DNA of 64,000 nt from Bacteroidota bacterium (GCA_027488835.1 JAIYAW010000002.1:152666-216665); one strand, 5' to 3'; shown: positions 33,842 through 42,748, numbered from the stretch's first letter. The notes: a model not told the origin generated them from the letters alone. A program made the numbers and translations.

Positions 33842-35173
33842 ATGTCTCAAAAGATAACTTTGGTTGGCGGCGGTTTAGCTGGTAGTTTAATGTCAATTTA
33901 CTTGGCTAAGAAAGGGTATGATGTTCACTTGTATGAAAGACGTGGCGACATGCGCCTTGGCCAGTATCAAGGGGGCAGGAGTATCAATTTGGCCTTATCT
34001 ACCAGGGGAATTAATGCTTTAAGTAAAGTTGGGTTGGTAAACGATATCTTGAATATATCCATTCCAATGAAAGGCAGAATGATGCATAGCGTTGCGGGCG
34101 ATTTGGCTTATCAAGCTTATGGAAGAGAAGATCAAATGATTTATTCTGTATCTAGAGGACAGTTGAATATTAAATTATTGCAATTGGCAGATCAATATCC
34201 GAATATTCATATGTATTTCGACCACAAATGTACCAATGCCAATTTAGAAACCAACGAAACCACTTTTGTAAATGCAGCCGGAGAAATTGTAAAGGACAAA
34301 GCAGATGTTATTCTATCTACCGATGGTGCATTTTCCGCGGTTAGAGATGCAATGATTCGTTATCCCCGTTATAACTTTTCTCAAACTTATGAAGATTACG
34401 GATACAAGGAATTAGAAATTGTACCTGGAGCAAATGGTGGATTTCAAATGGATGTAAATAGTTTACATATTTGGCCGCGCAGCAGCTTCTTAATGATTGC
34501 ATTGCCCAACCCAGGTGGAAACTTTACTTGTACTTTATTCATGCCCTTTGAAGGCGAAGTGAGTCTTGAAAAACTCAATACAAAAGAGGCGGTAATGTCG
34601 TTTTTTGAAACATATTTTCCTGATGTATTGTCGTTGATGCCTAATTTGGTTGATGATTTCTTAAATAATCCAACAGGAAACTTGACAACCATGCGTTGTT
34701 ATCCTTGGGTTAAAAATAATGTTGCTTTAATGGGCGATAGCGCGCACGCGATAGTGCCTTTTTATGGACAAGGAATGAATTGTTCATTCGAAGATTGTGT
34801 AGTATTAGACCAATGCATAGATGAGTTTAATGGAGATTGGACAAAGATTTTGGATGCCTATCAAAAATCGAGAAAACCCAATGCCGATGCAATTGCCAGT
34901 TTGGCTTTGCAAAACTTTATAGAAATGAGGGATTTGGTTGGATCTCCTGAATTCTTACACAAAAAGCATGTAGAACACGACTTGGTGGTTTTATATCCAG
35001 ATAAATTTAAGAGCCAATACGAAAGAACCACCTTTTCAAATGACAATTATTTAGATGCACTCAATTGGGGAGCAAAAAATGACGCGTTGTTGGAACATAT
35101 CATTTCTGAAAAGTTAGAAGATAAAGTAAATGATGCTCAATTTATGGAGCAATTATTTGCAAAAATGTTTTAA
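33842..35173 (+). CDS. kmo: Kynurenine 3-monooxygenase
   Basis: The 443-residue flavoprotein monooxygenase has the Rossmann GxGxxG at TLVGGGLAGSL (about 6-16), a RGDMR-QGGRSINLALSTRG segment close to the KMO signature, the DG region (STDGAFSAVRDAM) and the FAD-ribityl motif NVALMGDSAHAIVPFYGQGMNCSFED. It hydroxylates L-kynurenine to 3-hydroxykynurenine using NADPH and O2, on the tryptophan-to-NAD+ route found in many Bacteroidota. No other kynurenine-pathway gene (tryptophan dioxygenase, kynureninase, 3-HAO) lies in the window. It converges with the small membrane protein gene with a 3-bp gap. Confidence 0.93.
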   Translation: MSQKITLVGGGLAGSLMSIYLAKKGYDVHLYERRGDMRLGQYQGGRSINLALSTRGINALSKVGLVNDILNISIPMKGRMMHSVAGDLAYQAYGREDQMIYSVSRGQLNIKLLQLADQYPNIHMYFDHKCTNANLETNETTFVNAAGEIVKDKADVILSTDGAFSAVRDAMIRYPRYNFSQTYEDYGYKELEIVPGANGGFQMDVNSLHIWPRSSFLMIALPNPGGNFTCTLFMPFEGEVSLEKLNTKEAVMSFFETYFPDVLSLMPNLVDDFLNNPTGNLTTMRCYPWVKNNVALMGDSAHAIVPFYGQGMNCSFEDCVVLDQCIDEFNGDWTKILDAYQKSRKPNADAIASLALQNFIEMRDLVGSPEFLHKKHVEHDLVVLYPDKFKSQYERTTFSNDNYLDALNWGAKNDALLEHIISEKLEDKVNDAQFMEQLFAKMF

Positions 35174-35176
35174 CAA

Positions 35177-35398
35177 TTATTTTTTCTCAGCTTTTTTATT
35201 GACTTCAACAATACTGTCAATAAAATCAGGATTATAATTGGTTTTATACTGTTTCTTCTGCGTATACTTTTTACCAGTTTTTTGGTGATATTCTTTATTG
35301 GGTTTTAAAATTGCAAAATATGCCCAAAGAGCAATGCCCGTGATGATAGTGAAAAATATAATGGCAACAGCCAGTTTTTGTTTTTGTTGTTTTTCCAT
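35177..35398 (-). CDS. Small single-span membrane protein
   Basis: The 73-residue protein has a short basic N-terminus, one transmembrane helix (VAIIFFTIITGIALWAYFAI, about 10-29) and a Lys/Tyr/Asn-rich tail with KTGKKYTQKKQYKTNY. No family is recognised. It lies 3 bp after the Ldh gene on the same strand and is likely the last gene of the M61-Ldh transcript. Confidence 0.65.
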   Translation of the reverse strand: MEKQQKQKLAVAIIFFTIITGIALWAYFAILKPNKEYHQKTGKKYTQKKQYKTNYNPDFIDSIVEVNKKAEKK

Positions 35399-35401
35399 GA
35401 T

Positions 35402-36481
35402 TTATAAAGGAGATTTTATTTTTAGTTCAGCAGTTAGTAATTCGATGTCTTTGCAAACCGCATCCACCAATGGAATGCCATTTTTTGATCTTTCCTTGGT
35501 CAAATAGTATTCTATTTCTCCAGGAATTAAAACAGGATTTTCGATGTCTATTGATACTGTATTTTTGAACGATTGAATCCATAAATCCATGTTCTTTTTT
35601 GTGGTTTCTTTGTTTTGAAAACCATCCATATCCCAACATCCCACAAAATGGCCTATGCCTTTTCCTGGTTGATTTGCAATTGGGTCTAAAAATGAAACAA
35701 AGGGTGGTACCCATGGGCCAAAATTTGCTCCAGTTAATACCCCAGAAAATATGTCAACCCACGATCCAAGTCCATATCCCTTGTGATATCCTCCGTTTTT
35801 ATTACTTCCTAAAGGAAGCAAAATTCCTCCATTTTTCAATGCCTTGGCATCGGTGGTGGGTTCACCATTTTGTGTGATTGCCCATCCCTCAGGAATGGGT
35901 TTGTTAGATCGTTCTGCAATTTCAAGTTTCCCATTGGCAGCAGCAGCGGTTGCCATATCGAGTACAAAAGGTATTTCATTTTGGGTAGGTACGGAAATGC
36001 AAATCGGATTTGTACCTAACATTCTCTGTTTTCCACCGGCCGGTGTAACCAACGGACTGGCATTTGTCATTGCAAACCCGATAAAATCTTTTTCTAATGC
36101 CATCATCGCATGGTAAGCTGCAATACCAAAGTGATTTGAATTTGAAATACCCGCCCAACCACTTCCGTATTCAGCAGTTGCTTCCATTGCCAAGTTCATG
36201 GCATATGGGGCAGATATTAAACCGATTGCACCATCTGCATCCAAATGAATCATTGTCTTTTTTCTATGCGTGACAATGAAATTCGGGTTTGGATTAATTC
36301 TTTTATTTTGTATTAATCTGACATATCCATTTAAACGGGCAACCCCATGACTATCAATTCCTCTTAAATCAGCATCGACCAATATTTTTGCACTTAATTG
36401 TGCATTTTTTGTAGAAAAACCACAAGTTTCAAAAACGTTGGCAATCCAATTACTTAGAATCTCTGATTGAACGATTGTCAT
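35402..36481 (-). CDS. Ldh family NAD(P)-dependent malate/L-lactate/ureidoglycolate-type dehydrogenase
   Basis: The 359-residue protein belongs to the type-2 malate/lactate dehydrogenase family (not Rossmann-type). Family markers are RGIDSHGVARLNGYV near the N-terminus, SNHFGIAAYHAM with the catalytic His, the TNASPLVTPAGG loop, MLGTNPICISVP and LPLGSNKNGGYHKGYGLG. Members oxidise 2-hydroxy acids with NAD(P)+; the substrate here cannot be assigned. The ATG (36481) overlaps the TGA of the upstream M61 gene by 4 bp (ATGA), so translation is coupled. Frames to 36526 are alternative starts inside that gene. Confidence 0.9.
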   Translation of the reverse strand: MTIVQSEILSNWIANVFETCGFSTKNAQLSAKILVDADLRGIDSHGVARLNGYVRLIQNKRINPNPNFIVTHRKKTMIHLDADGAIGLISAPYAMNLAMEATAEYGSGWAGISNSNHFGIAAYHAMMALEKDFIGFAMTNASPLVTPAGGKQRMLGTNPICISVPTQNEIPFVLDMATAAAANGKLEIAERSNKPIPEGWAITQNGEPTTDAKALKNGGILLPLGSNKNGGYHKGYGLGSWVDIFSGVLTGANFGPWVPPFVSFLDPIANQPGKGIGHFVGCWDMDGFQNKETTKKNMDLWIQSFKNTVSIDIENPVLIPGEIEYYLTKERSKNGIPLVDAVCKDIELLTAELKIKSPL

Positions 36482-38316
36482 TTTGTTACTTTCAACCATT
36501 TTTGAATGGCACCTTCCGTTAACCAATATTCGTTAGTTTTTTGATTGGCATTCAAAGATATTGAATAATCGATCTCGTTGAATCCTTTAAAACTGCCAGA
36601 TAATGTTCGAATTAATCCTCCACGGCTAATCATCATTTCTACTGATTCTGATCTTCCAAGTTTCATCCATGTTGCTTCCAAATCATTATTAATCCGAACT
36701 CCATTAAGTGCAATAATTTCATCATTTACGTTCAATCCTAAGTCCAAAGCGGGACCGGGATTTCTTACATATTTCACAATGGTTTTGCCGTTTGAAATTT
36801 CGCAATTTAAACCCCAATTGAATTTATTAGATTCAACTTTTTTGATGTCTAAATCTAGATTTTTGAAAATTGATAAATAATCAGGAGAGTCTGTTGTTTC
36901 CAACCACTTTTTGAAATCGGCTGATAAATCTACGCCTGCAACTTTGTTACATACATTTAAAAAGTCTTCATCAGTATAGCCCATGCCATCTTTTACTTTC
37001 CCTTTTTTTGTGTTTAGGTAGAAGTCGTTGTACAGGGTTTTGTAAACATCATCCAATGATTTTTTACCATTGGTAGCTTTTGATATAGTCATATCCAGCA
37101 ATGCTCCAATAATTAATCCTTTTGAATAATAGGAATACGAGTTGTTTTTTGAATTTTCTGAGGGACGGTATTCTTTGATCCATGCATCCCAGCTCATTTC
37201 ATGAAGTGTAGCTATTTTGCTTCCTGCTCTGTTTTCATGGTTATTGATATATCCTATCAAGGTATTTAAGAAATCTTGGCGGCTTACATATCCTGCTCGC
37301 ATCAATGCCAATTCATCATAGTAAGAAGTGATTCCTTCGGCAATCCATAACGATTTGGTATAGTTTTCATTGTTGTAATCGAACGGGCCTAAGGCAACAG
37401 GTCTAATTCTCTTCACATTCCACAAATGGAAATATTCATGGGCCACAAGTCCTAACAAACCTTGATAACTAATTGGATTTGCATAACCAAATCTAGACAT
37501 CATAAGTGTAGATCCATTTTTATGCTCTAAACCGCCACCGCCAGATTCTACATTTTGAACAACGAAAGTATATGATTTACAAGGGTGAATACCAACAATA
37601 TTCGTCATGGTTTGACAAATATGTTGCATATCAAACTTGAGTTTTTCAATATTTGCGTTGTTTTTACCAACTAGCGCAACACGGTGCTTGATATTTGAAA
37701 CTTCGAATTCAAATGTTTGGAAATTGCCCAATTGAACGGGCGAATCTAACAATTCATCGTAGTTTTCGAATTGCATAAATAGCTCAATAGGAGAATTTTG
37801 CAATGGTTCTTGACTAATTATGGACATTGGACTTGCAGCCGACATCCAACCTGCTGGAGAAAGCACTGTAAGTTCACCATTGAGTTTTTCTTTTCCCTCA
37901 ACAAACATGCACACTGAAGCCATATTCAACAATGCTTGATCTGCGTCAATAAAGGAAGTTCTTACGCTTAATTCGAAGCAATATACTTTGTATCTAAATG
38001 AAATTTTATCTCCTTTTTTGGTAGGGAAGGACCAGGTGTTCTTGTCCGATTTGTTAATTTCTATGGCCCTGTTGTTAATGTCGCAACTCACAGATTCCAC
38101 ATTTTTTGCAAATTCACGCACCAAATAACTGCCAGGCGTCCAAACAGGCATGCTTATTTTTGTAAAGCCTTTTTCATTTGCAATGGTTTGGATAAGTACT
38201 TCTGCATAATGGCTTTTAGGGTTTGGAATACGAATTTCGTATTTTACATTTTGAGCGTCGATGTTTGTCATTGATGAAATTAGAATTACGAATAGAAAAA
38301 GTATTTTTTTCTGCAT
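36478..38316 (-). CDS. M61 family metallopeptidase (glycyl aminopeptidase-like)
   Basis: The 612-residue protein starts at ATG 38316 with a signal peptide cut near NIDAQ. A beta-rich N-terminal domain (to about 240) contains MPVWTPGSYLVREF. The catalytic domain has the zinc motif HEYFH (His293, Glu294, His297) within GLVAHEYFHLWNVKRIRP, the downstream EGITSYYDE with the third ligand Glu, and a C-terminal PDZ-like domain beginning ISNGKTIVKYVRNPGPALDLGLNVNDEI. M61 enzymes remove N-terminal Gly or Ala from peptides in the periplasm. A GAAATTTG box lies exactly 4 nt before this ATG on the minus strand, supporting the start. Confidence 0.92.
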   Translation of the reverse strand: MQKKILFLFVILISSMTNIDAQNVKYEIRIPNPKSHYAEVLIQTIANEKGFTKISMPVWTPGSYLVREFAKNVESVSCDINNRAIEINKSDKNTWSFPTKKGDKISFRYKVYCFELSVRTSFIDADQALLNMASVCMFVEGKEKLNGELTVLSPAGWMSAASPMSIISQEPLQNSPIELFMQFENYDELLDSPVQLGNFQTFEFEVSNIKHRVALVGKNNANIEKLKFDMQHICQTMTNIVGIHPCKSYTFVVQNVESGGGGLEHKNGSTLMMSRFGYANPISYQGLLGLVAHEYFHLWNVKRIRPVALGPFDYNNENYTKSLWIAEGITSYYDELALMRAGYVSRQDFLNTLIGYINNHENRAGSKIATLHEMSWDAWIKEYRPSENSKNNSYSYYSKGLIIGALLDMTISKATNGKKSLDDVYKTLYNDFYLNTKKGKVKDGMGYTDEDFLNVCNKVAGVDLSADFKKWLETTDSPDYLSIFKNLDLDIKKVESNKFNWGLNCEISNGKTIVKYVRNPGPALDLGLNVNDEIIALNGVRINNDLEATWMKLGRSESVEMMISRGGLIRTLSGSFKGFNEIDYSISLNANQKTNEYWLTEGAIQKWLKVTK

Positions 38317-38374
38317 GTGGCAAATTTCATTCTTTTTGCTCAATTTATGTAGGAAAATTTATATGGGTTTTTCT

Positions 38375-38382
38375 TACCTTTG
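38375..38382 (+). promoter_or_regulatory. -7 box five bases before the 38388 start
   Basis: TACCTTTG is an exact TANNTTTG match with a 5-nt gap to the ATG at 38388. This indicates that the upstream in-frame codons back to 38223, which are antisense to the M61 gene, are not translated. Confidence 0.55.
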
Positions 38383-38387
38383 ATATT

Positions 38388-38867
38388 ATGAAAAACAGGA
38401 TAGTTCTCTCAATATTTGTTTTAGGCTTATTTATTGTTTCGTTAAATACTTCTTGTAAAAAGGAAACACCAACAAACAAAGACACAACTTCAGTTGATAC
38501 CACTAAAAAGGCTACCTATTTAGAACAGATGTTTGAATTGTATGTATTAAATTCACCGGTTATCATTACACAGGCCATTGATACAGGGGGTAATAACATA
38601 ACTGCACTCTACCAAGATGAAATTATTACTTTAAAAAAGAAGACCTATTATGAAGGTCCTTTAGAAATTTTGGTTGGGGGAGTTTTATATAAAGGTACTT
38701 GGAAGTCAAACAATGATTATTCAACTTTAGATTTGTCAATTTCGGGCAAACCTGAGTTTGAGTTTTTTCTAAGTCCTTGGCGTTTCACTTACAAGTCGTT
38801 GAACATTTTGAGATTGGCTCCAATAACGAAGCCTTTAAAAAAGACATTAGAATTACAAAAGAAGTAA
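38388..38867 (+). CDS. Lipoprotein of unknown function
   Basis: The 159-residue protein has a lipoprotein signal with lipobox Cys in LNTSCKKE (Cys about 23), then a Thr/Lys-rich linker. A single globular domain with strands FELYVLNSPVIITQAID, ITALYQDEIITLKK and GGVLYKGTWKSNNDYSTLDLS follows, resembling the many small beta-rich lipoproteins of this phylum. No family is recognised. Its stop abuts the stop of the convergent minus-strand gene with no intervening base. Confidence 0.78.
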   Translation: MKNRIVLSIFVLGLFIVSLNTSCKKETPTNKDTTSVDTTKKATYLEQMFELYVLNSPVIITQAIDTGGNNITALYQDEIITLKKKTYYEGPLEILVGGVLYKGTWKSNNDYSTLDLSISGKPEFEFFLSPWRFTYKSLNILRLAPITKPLKKTLELQKK

Positions 38868-40157
38868 TTAATCTTCTTCTTCTCTTTCCAAGATTACAGT
38901 TTTCCTTACTGTTTTGCGTTTTTCTGGATCAAAATATTCTTCAGTAACAACATTTTTTTGCCAAGGATGAACGTTGTTGTCCCTAAAAACAACCCTAACT
39001 GAGGCTGATACATGGTGATATCCATTTGTAAGAATGTTGTATTGGCACCCAAATCTAAGTCTATTTTGACCAAAAGAAGCACCTGCACTTAGAACACCTA
39101 ACCTCGATTCTGTAGTTCCTGTAACAAAAAATTCTCTAAATCTTTTTGAGCGAAATCCATTTGTAGGATCATTTGGCTTATCATCCAAAAATGCTGAAAC
39201 AAATCCATCATTGCTCATTCCCGAACGGCTAAATATGTAGCTTAAACCTCCCCAAAATTCGAGTTTATGAAACGAACGACCAAAGTTTAATCCATAACGC
39301 AAGGTTCTACATAAATAATCAATACGAGTTAAGTTATTTTTAAACCATACTCTTTGATCCGCGGTTTGGAAATCTTTAAACATATTCGCCTTATTTGTAT
39401 TTAAATTAACACCTATAGAATAGTTAGAGTATTCTATAGATGGGGTCAAATGCCAACCATAGGTATGTATGCTTTGAATCCAATACAGCACGTCATGTGC
39501 AAAATAAATGTTATAATATCTTGTTGCTTTTCCAGTTGTAAACCCCTTGTCCTCAGTCCCTGAACTTGAAGAATATTTTGAAAACGTTCCAGCAAATTCG
39601 AAAGCATAACCTGGTGCCCAATGCAAAATAAAATTGTAAACTGGTGAAACGTTTTTGTTAATTCCAAGATCATCAAATGTTGGAAGGTACCATTGTATAC
39701 TATCTCTTCCATTTCTAACAGAATTTAATGGTAATTGATTGGAGTCATTTAGTGTGAATAAAAGCCCCAAGGGAGTATTTATCGGAATTTCTGAAGCCCT
39801 TGTATTCGTTGGTTTTCCGTTAACAGGTATGATTTGCTTGAAAGAATCTAATGCGTAGAAAGGTTCGTTGTAGTATCTTGATGGTAAGCGAGCAGCCATT
39901 CCCGACCTTAACTCAAGTGACCAAGCGCCTGTACCTAGTATTTGGGCCCCAGAAAATGTATTTAAAGAATGTCCAATTACATGGCTATTAAAAAAATCGG
40001 TTGAATACAATTGAGAATACTTGGTATAAAAATCTTGTATTTGAGTAAATTGTTTCAACGTGTTAAAACTTCCTTGCGCATTCAAACTGCATAATGAACT
40101 TGAAAATCCAATAAGAATTACAATGAAAGGTTTAAAGAAATGTTGCACTTTTGACAC
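38868..40157 (-). CDS. Outer-membrane/secreted protein of unknown function
   Basis: The protein is about 429 residues from a GTG at 40157. The open frame begins at a TTG (40175) that is itself part of the -7 box TATATTTG, so it cannot be the start; GTG codons at 40157 or 40148 fit. A signal peptide (FKPFIVILIGFSSSLCSLNAQ) is followed by a beta-rich, Tyr/Phe-rich sequence with many strands (HKLEFWGGLSYIF, SAGASFGQNRLRFGCQYNIL) typical of outer-membrane barrels, and a charged Glu/Arg C-terminal tail (KRKTVRKTVILEREEED). No family is recognised. Confidence 0.72.
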   Translation of the reverse strand: MSKVQHFFKPFIVILIGFSSSLCSLNAQGSFNTLKQFTQIQDFYTKYSQLYSTDFFNSHVIGHSLNTFSGAQILGTGAWSLELRSGMAARLPSRYYNEPFYALDSFKQIIPVNGKPTNTRASEIPINTPLGLLFTLNDSNQLPLNSVRNGRDSIQWYLPTFDDLGINKNVSPVYNFILHWAPGYAFEFAGTFSKYSSSSGTEDKGFTTGKATRYYNIYFAHDVLYWIQSIHTYGWHLTPSIEYSNYSIGVNLNTNKANMFKDFQTADQRVWFKNNLTRIDYLCRTLRYGLNFGRSFHKLEFWGGLSYIFSRSGMSNDGFVSAFLDDKPNDPTNGFRSKRFREFFVTGTTESRLGVLSAGASFGQNRLRFGCQYNILTNGYHHVSASVRVVFRDNNVHPWQKNVVTEEYFDPEKRKTVRKTVILEREEED

Positions 40158-40172
40158 TTTGGAAATGAAGTT

Positions 40173-40180
40173 CAAATATA
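40173..40180 (-). promoter_or_regulatory. -7 box of the minus-strand envelope gene
   Basis: TATATTTG on the minus strand is an exact match. Its last three bases are the TTG at which the longest frame would start, so the true start must be downstream; the GTG at 40157 lies 15 nt away. Confidence 0.5.
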
Positions 40181-40229
40181 TTAAAAGATTTTCATTCTTT
40201 TACCAATACTGAAATCAAAATCGAATTAG

Positions 40230-40237
40230 TATCTTTG
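40230..40237 (+). promoter_or_regulatory. -7 box four bases before the DUF2480 start
   Basis: TATCTTTG is an exact match with a 4-nt gap to ATG 40242. It is divergent from the promoter at 40173-40180, with about 50 bp between the two boxes. Confidence 0.55.
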
Positions 40238-40241
40238 TTTC

Positions 40242-40751
40242 ATGGAAGAAATATTTGTGAACAAAGTAGCAAACAGTGGTTTAATTTCACTAAACCTAGA
40301 GGATTATTATTCCGTTGGCGATAGGGTTGAATTAGATTTAAAAGAATTGTTGTTCATGGGATTGGTATTGAAGGAAAAAGATTTCAGAGAATTCATCAAA
40401 ACCAATGATTGGACGGTGTATCAAAATAAATTAGTGGCAATATATTGTTCAACTGATGCCATTGTTCCAACGTGGGCATATATGTTGATTGCAGCTAAGT
40501 TATCAGGAGTTGCGGCAAAGGTTGTTTTTGGAGATTTAAATGCCCTAGAAACTGCACTTTGGGAAACGGCATTCGAAAAATTAGAAGTTGAAGATTACAG
40601 AGACCAAAAAGTGGTGATCAAGGGTTGCGGTGATTTGCCCGTTTCACCCGCAGCTTATACCAATATTTCTAACAAGTTAATTCCAGTAGTACAAAGTTTG
40701 ATGTACGGCGAACCGTGCAGTACAGTGCCTGTTTATAAAAGAAAAGGTTGA
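40242..40751 (+). CDS. DUF2480 family protein
   Basis: The 169-residue protein matches DUF2480, a Bacteroidota-restricted family. It starts MEEIFVNKVANSGLISLNLEDYY, contains LKEKDFREFIKTNDWTVYQN and STDAIVPTWAYMLIA, and ends KGCGDLPVSPAAYTNIS...LMYGEPCSTVP. The conserved Cys residues (ISCSTDAIV-like position, KGCGDLP, EPCSTVP) are arranged like a metal or thiol site, but activity is unknown. It is a cytoplasmic single-gene unit. Confidence 0.85.
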   Translation: MEEIFVNKVANSGLISLNLEDYYSVGDRVELDLKELLFMGLVLKEKDFREFIKTNDWTVYQNKLVAIYCSTDAIVPTWAYMLIAAKLSGVAAKVVFGDLNALETALWETAFEKLEVEDYRDQKVVIKGCGDLPVSPAAYTNISNKLIPVVQSLMYGEPCSTVPVYKRKG

Positions 40752-40771
40752 TTAAATCAATCTGCTAACCC

Positions 40772-40823
40772 TCCCGAAAGCTTTCGGGATAATCGGTCTA
40801 ACCTGTCTAACCTGTCTAATCTA
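40772..40823. repeat. 18-bp palindrome plus 9-bp tandem repeat between convergent genes
   Basis: TCCCGAAAGCTTTCGGGA (40772-40789) is a perfect palindrome. Eight bases later, TCTAACCTG occurs twice in tandem (40797-40805, 40806-40814), followed by a degenerate third copy TCTAATCTA (40815-40823). The palindrome lacks a T-tract, so it is not a standard intrinsic terminator. It could instead be a dispersed intergenic element or mRNA-stabilising structure at the ends of DUF2480 and pyk. Confidence 0.7.
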
Positions 40824-40832
40824 ATAATGGGT

Positions 40833-42263
40833 TTAATCAATAAAGGTAACCTTTATGGTATTGGTTCTTTGTTTCTTGTGAATTGGCATACTTGCACAAT
40901 TGATCACACAATCTCCCTCAACTACAATTTTTTCTTCTTTTAATATGTCAATGATATCTTGGAACGTTTCATCTGTACTTACAAATTTGTCATAATAAAA
41001 TCCGCGAACACCCCATACCAGGCTGAGTGTATTCAATAAGAATTTATTGTCGGTAAAAATATAAATACTGGCCTCTGGACGGTAACTCGCAACTTTAAAT
41101 CCTGTATATCCACTCTTTGTCATTGCAATGATTGCTTTTGCTTTTAAGTGGTCACTCATTCTTACTGCAGTAAAACAAATTTCATCAGATGCAAAAGAAG
41201 GAGAGGAGGCATCTGGTTTTACACCTTTGTAGTAGGCTCTTCTATCTGATTCAATATCAGTAATGATGCTATTCATAAATTCAATCACACGAATTGGATA
41301 TTTTCCAACTGATGTTTCAGCCGAAAGCATTACTGCATCTGCACCATCTAAAACTGCATTTGCTACATCAGTAATTTCTGCCCTTGTGGGCATGCTATCT
41401 GTAATCATGCTTTCCATCATTTGGGTAGCAATGATTACGGGTTTCGCAGCCAAAATGCATTTTTCAACGATTGATTTTTGAATTAGAGGGACTTTTTGGA
41501 GTGGAACTTCAACTCCCAAATCACCACGTGCCACCATGATACCATCAGCTACTTTGATGATGCTATCTATGTTTGCAACCGCCTCAGGCTTTTCTATTTT
41601 TGCAATTACCTTGGTGTGTTTCCCTTTTGCAGCAATAATTTCCTTTACTGCAATAATATCTTCTGCGGTTCTTACAAATGACAAAGCAACCCAATCTACA
41701 TTCTTTTCTAAACCAAATTCAAGATCAATTAAATCTTTCTCGGTTAAACAGGGAATGGTAACTTTCGTATTCGGTAGGTTAAATCCTTTGTTTGAAGTCA
41801 ATACCCCACCTGCGACAACAATGGCCTTTAGATTTTTTGAATCTACTATAGAATCGATTACCAATTCAGATTTACCATCGTTTAGTAATATACGTTCGCC
41901 AGGTTTTGCATCAAGGGGAAGTCTATCATAAGAAACATAAATTTTATCTTTTGTACTGATGCATTCAACAGTGGTCACAATGATTGACTCTCCATCTACA
42001 AGATGAATTTCTCCATCTACTTTGCCAATGCGCAACTTTGGTCCCTGAAGATCTTGAAGAAGGGCAATATTGCTTCCTAATTTCTCATTGATTTTTCTGA
42101 CACGTTCAATAACTTCATTATGTATTTCATGTGCTCCATGAGAAAAGTTTAGTCGGCAAACATCCACTCCAGCGTGAATTATTTTTTCTAACATGTCTTC
42201 GCTGCTCGTTGCAGGCCCAATCGTTGCTACAATTTTGGTTTTGTTGAAATTCTCGTTGTACAT
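40833..42263 (-). CDS. pyk: Pyruvate kinase
   Basis: The 476-residue enzyme converts phosphoenolpyruvate and ADP to pyruvate and ATP. The N-terminal KTKIVATIGPATSS, RLNFSHG, the Lys/Glu metal site MVARGDLGVEVP, the signature KIEKPEAVANID and TQMMESMITDSMPTRAEITDVANAVLDGADAVMLS are all present. The C-terminal allosteric domain (about 360-476) is complete, ending IKVTFID. It starts 6 bp after the IPExxxVDY gene on the same strand, so both share the promoter at 42721-42748. Confidence 0.97.
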   Translation of the reverse strand: MYNENFNKTKIVATIGPATSSEDMLEKIIHAGVDVCRLNFSHGAHEIHNEVIERVRKINEKLGSNIALLQDLQGPKLRIGKVDGEIHLVDGESIIVTTVECISTKDKIYVSYDRLPLDAKPGERILLNDGKSELVIDSIVDSKNLKAIVVAGGVLTSNKGFNLPNTKVTIPCLTEKDLIDLEFGLEKNVDWVALSFVRTAEDIIAVKEIIAAKGKHTKVIAKIEKPEAVANIDSIIKVADGIMVARGDLGVEVPLQKVPLIQKSIVEKCILAAKPVIIATQMMESMITDSMPTRAEITDVANAVLDGADAVMLSAETSVGKYPIRVIEFMNSIITDIESDRRAYYKGVKPDASSPSFASDEICFTAVRMSDHLKAKAIIAMTKSGYTGFKVASYRPEASIYIFTDNKFLLNTLSLVWGVRGFYYDKFVSTDETFQDIIDILKEEKIVVEGDCVINCASMPIHKKQRTNTIKVTFID

Positions 42264-42269
42264 AGTTTG

Positions 42270-42704
42270 TTATAGATGTTGCAGCAAATTAACCCAAGTA
42301 AATTTAATTGCTTTTTCTGGAGGGAAAACATAAGCCGTTTGAATTTTATCAATCGATTTTAATTTTTCCAACCAAAGTTCAAAGTTAGGCATTAGTTCTT
42401 CATCCTCTATCAAAATCCAATAATCTGGAGTGGGTTTTCCTGAATAAATTTTTCCCGAGGTGCCATTATTTTGCAAAATCCACATCGAAGTAAAGTATTC
42501 TGAACCTTGAAAATGGTATTCAACATGCTGCGAAATTCTATTTTGCGACAAATTTATTGCAAAAGTTTCGGGTTCGCACACAAATTTTAAAGAAAAAGTG
42601 TCATTAAGACACCAAGCCAGCAAATACGGGCTATAATCGGCATGTATAGCCACTATTTTGAAGTCGCTTGGGTGCTTAATAATGGTAGATTTGTATCTTT
42701 TCAT
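42270..42704 (-). CDS. IPExxxVDY family protein
   Basis: The 144-residue protein starts at ATG 42704, which fits the family N-terminus; the frame runs back to 42782 through the promoter. The family label is based on context (between acpP-fabF-rnc and pyk, its usual place in Bacteroidota), length, and the LLAWCLNDTFSLKF segment and PDYWILIEDEELMPNFELWLEKLKSI end. The IPExxxVDY motif itself is not fully matched here, so the assignment is moderate. Function is unknown. It lies 6 bp before pyk. Confidence 0.7.
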   Translation of the reverse strand: MKRYKSTIIKHPSDFKIVAIHADYSPYLLAWCLNDTFSLKFVCEPETFAINLSQNRISQHVEYHFQGSEYFTSMWILQNNGTSGKIYSGKPTPDYWILIEDEELMPNFELWLEKLKSIDKIQTAYVFPPEKAIKFTWVNLLQHL

Positions 42705-42720
42705 TGATAAAATTTCAATA

Positions 42721-42748
42721 CAAAAATAAATTTTCATTCTGATGTCAA
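42721..42748 (-). promoter_or_regulatory. Promoter of the IPExxxVDY-pyk operon
   Basis: On the minus strand, TTG (42748-42746, in TTGACA) is followed 17 bp later by TATTTTTG (42728-42721). The leader to ATG 42704 is about 12 nt after the expected transcription start. A one-mismatch plus-strand box TTTCTTTG (42759-42766) faces acpP. Confidence 0.55.

Noticed and set aside
38223..38387. In-frame upstream extension of the 38388 lipoprotein (additional 55 codons)
   Set aside because: It lies antisense to the M61 gene start and its signal peptide would be internal. A -7 box sits directly before ATG 38388.
40158..40175. TTG start of the minus-strand envelope gene
   Set aside because: The TTG is the end of its own -7 box TATATTTG, so it would not be in the transcript.
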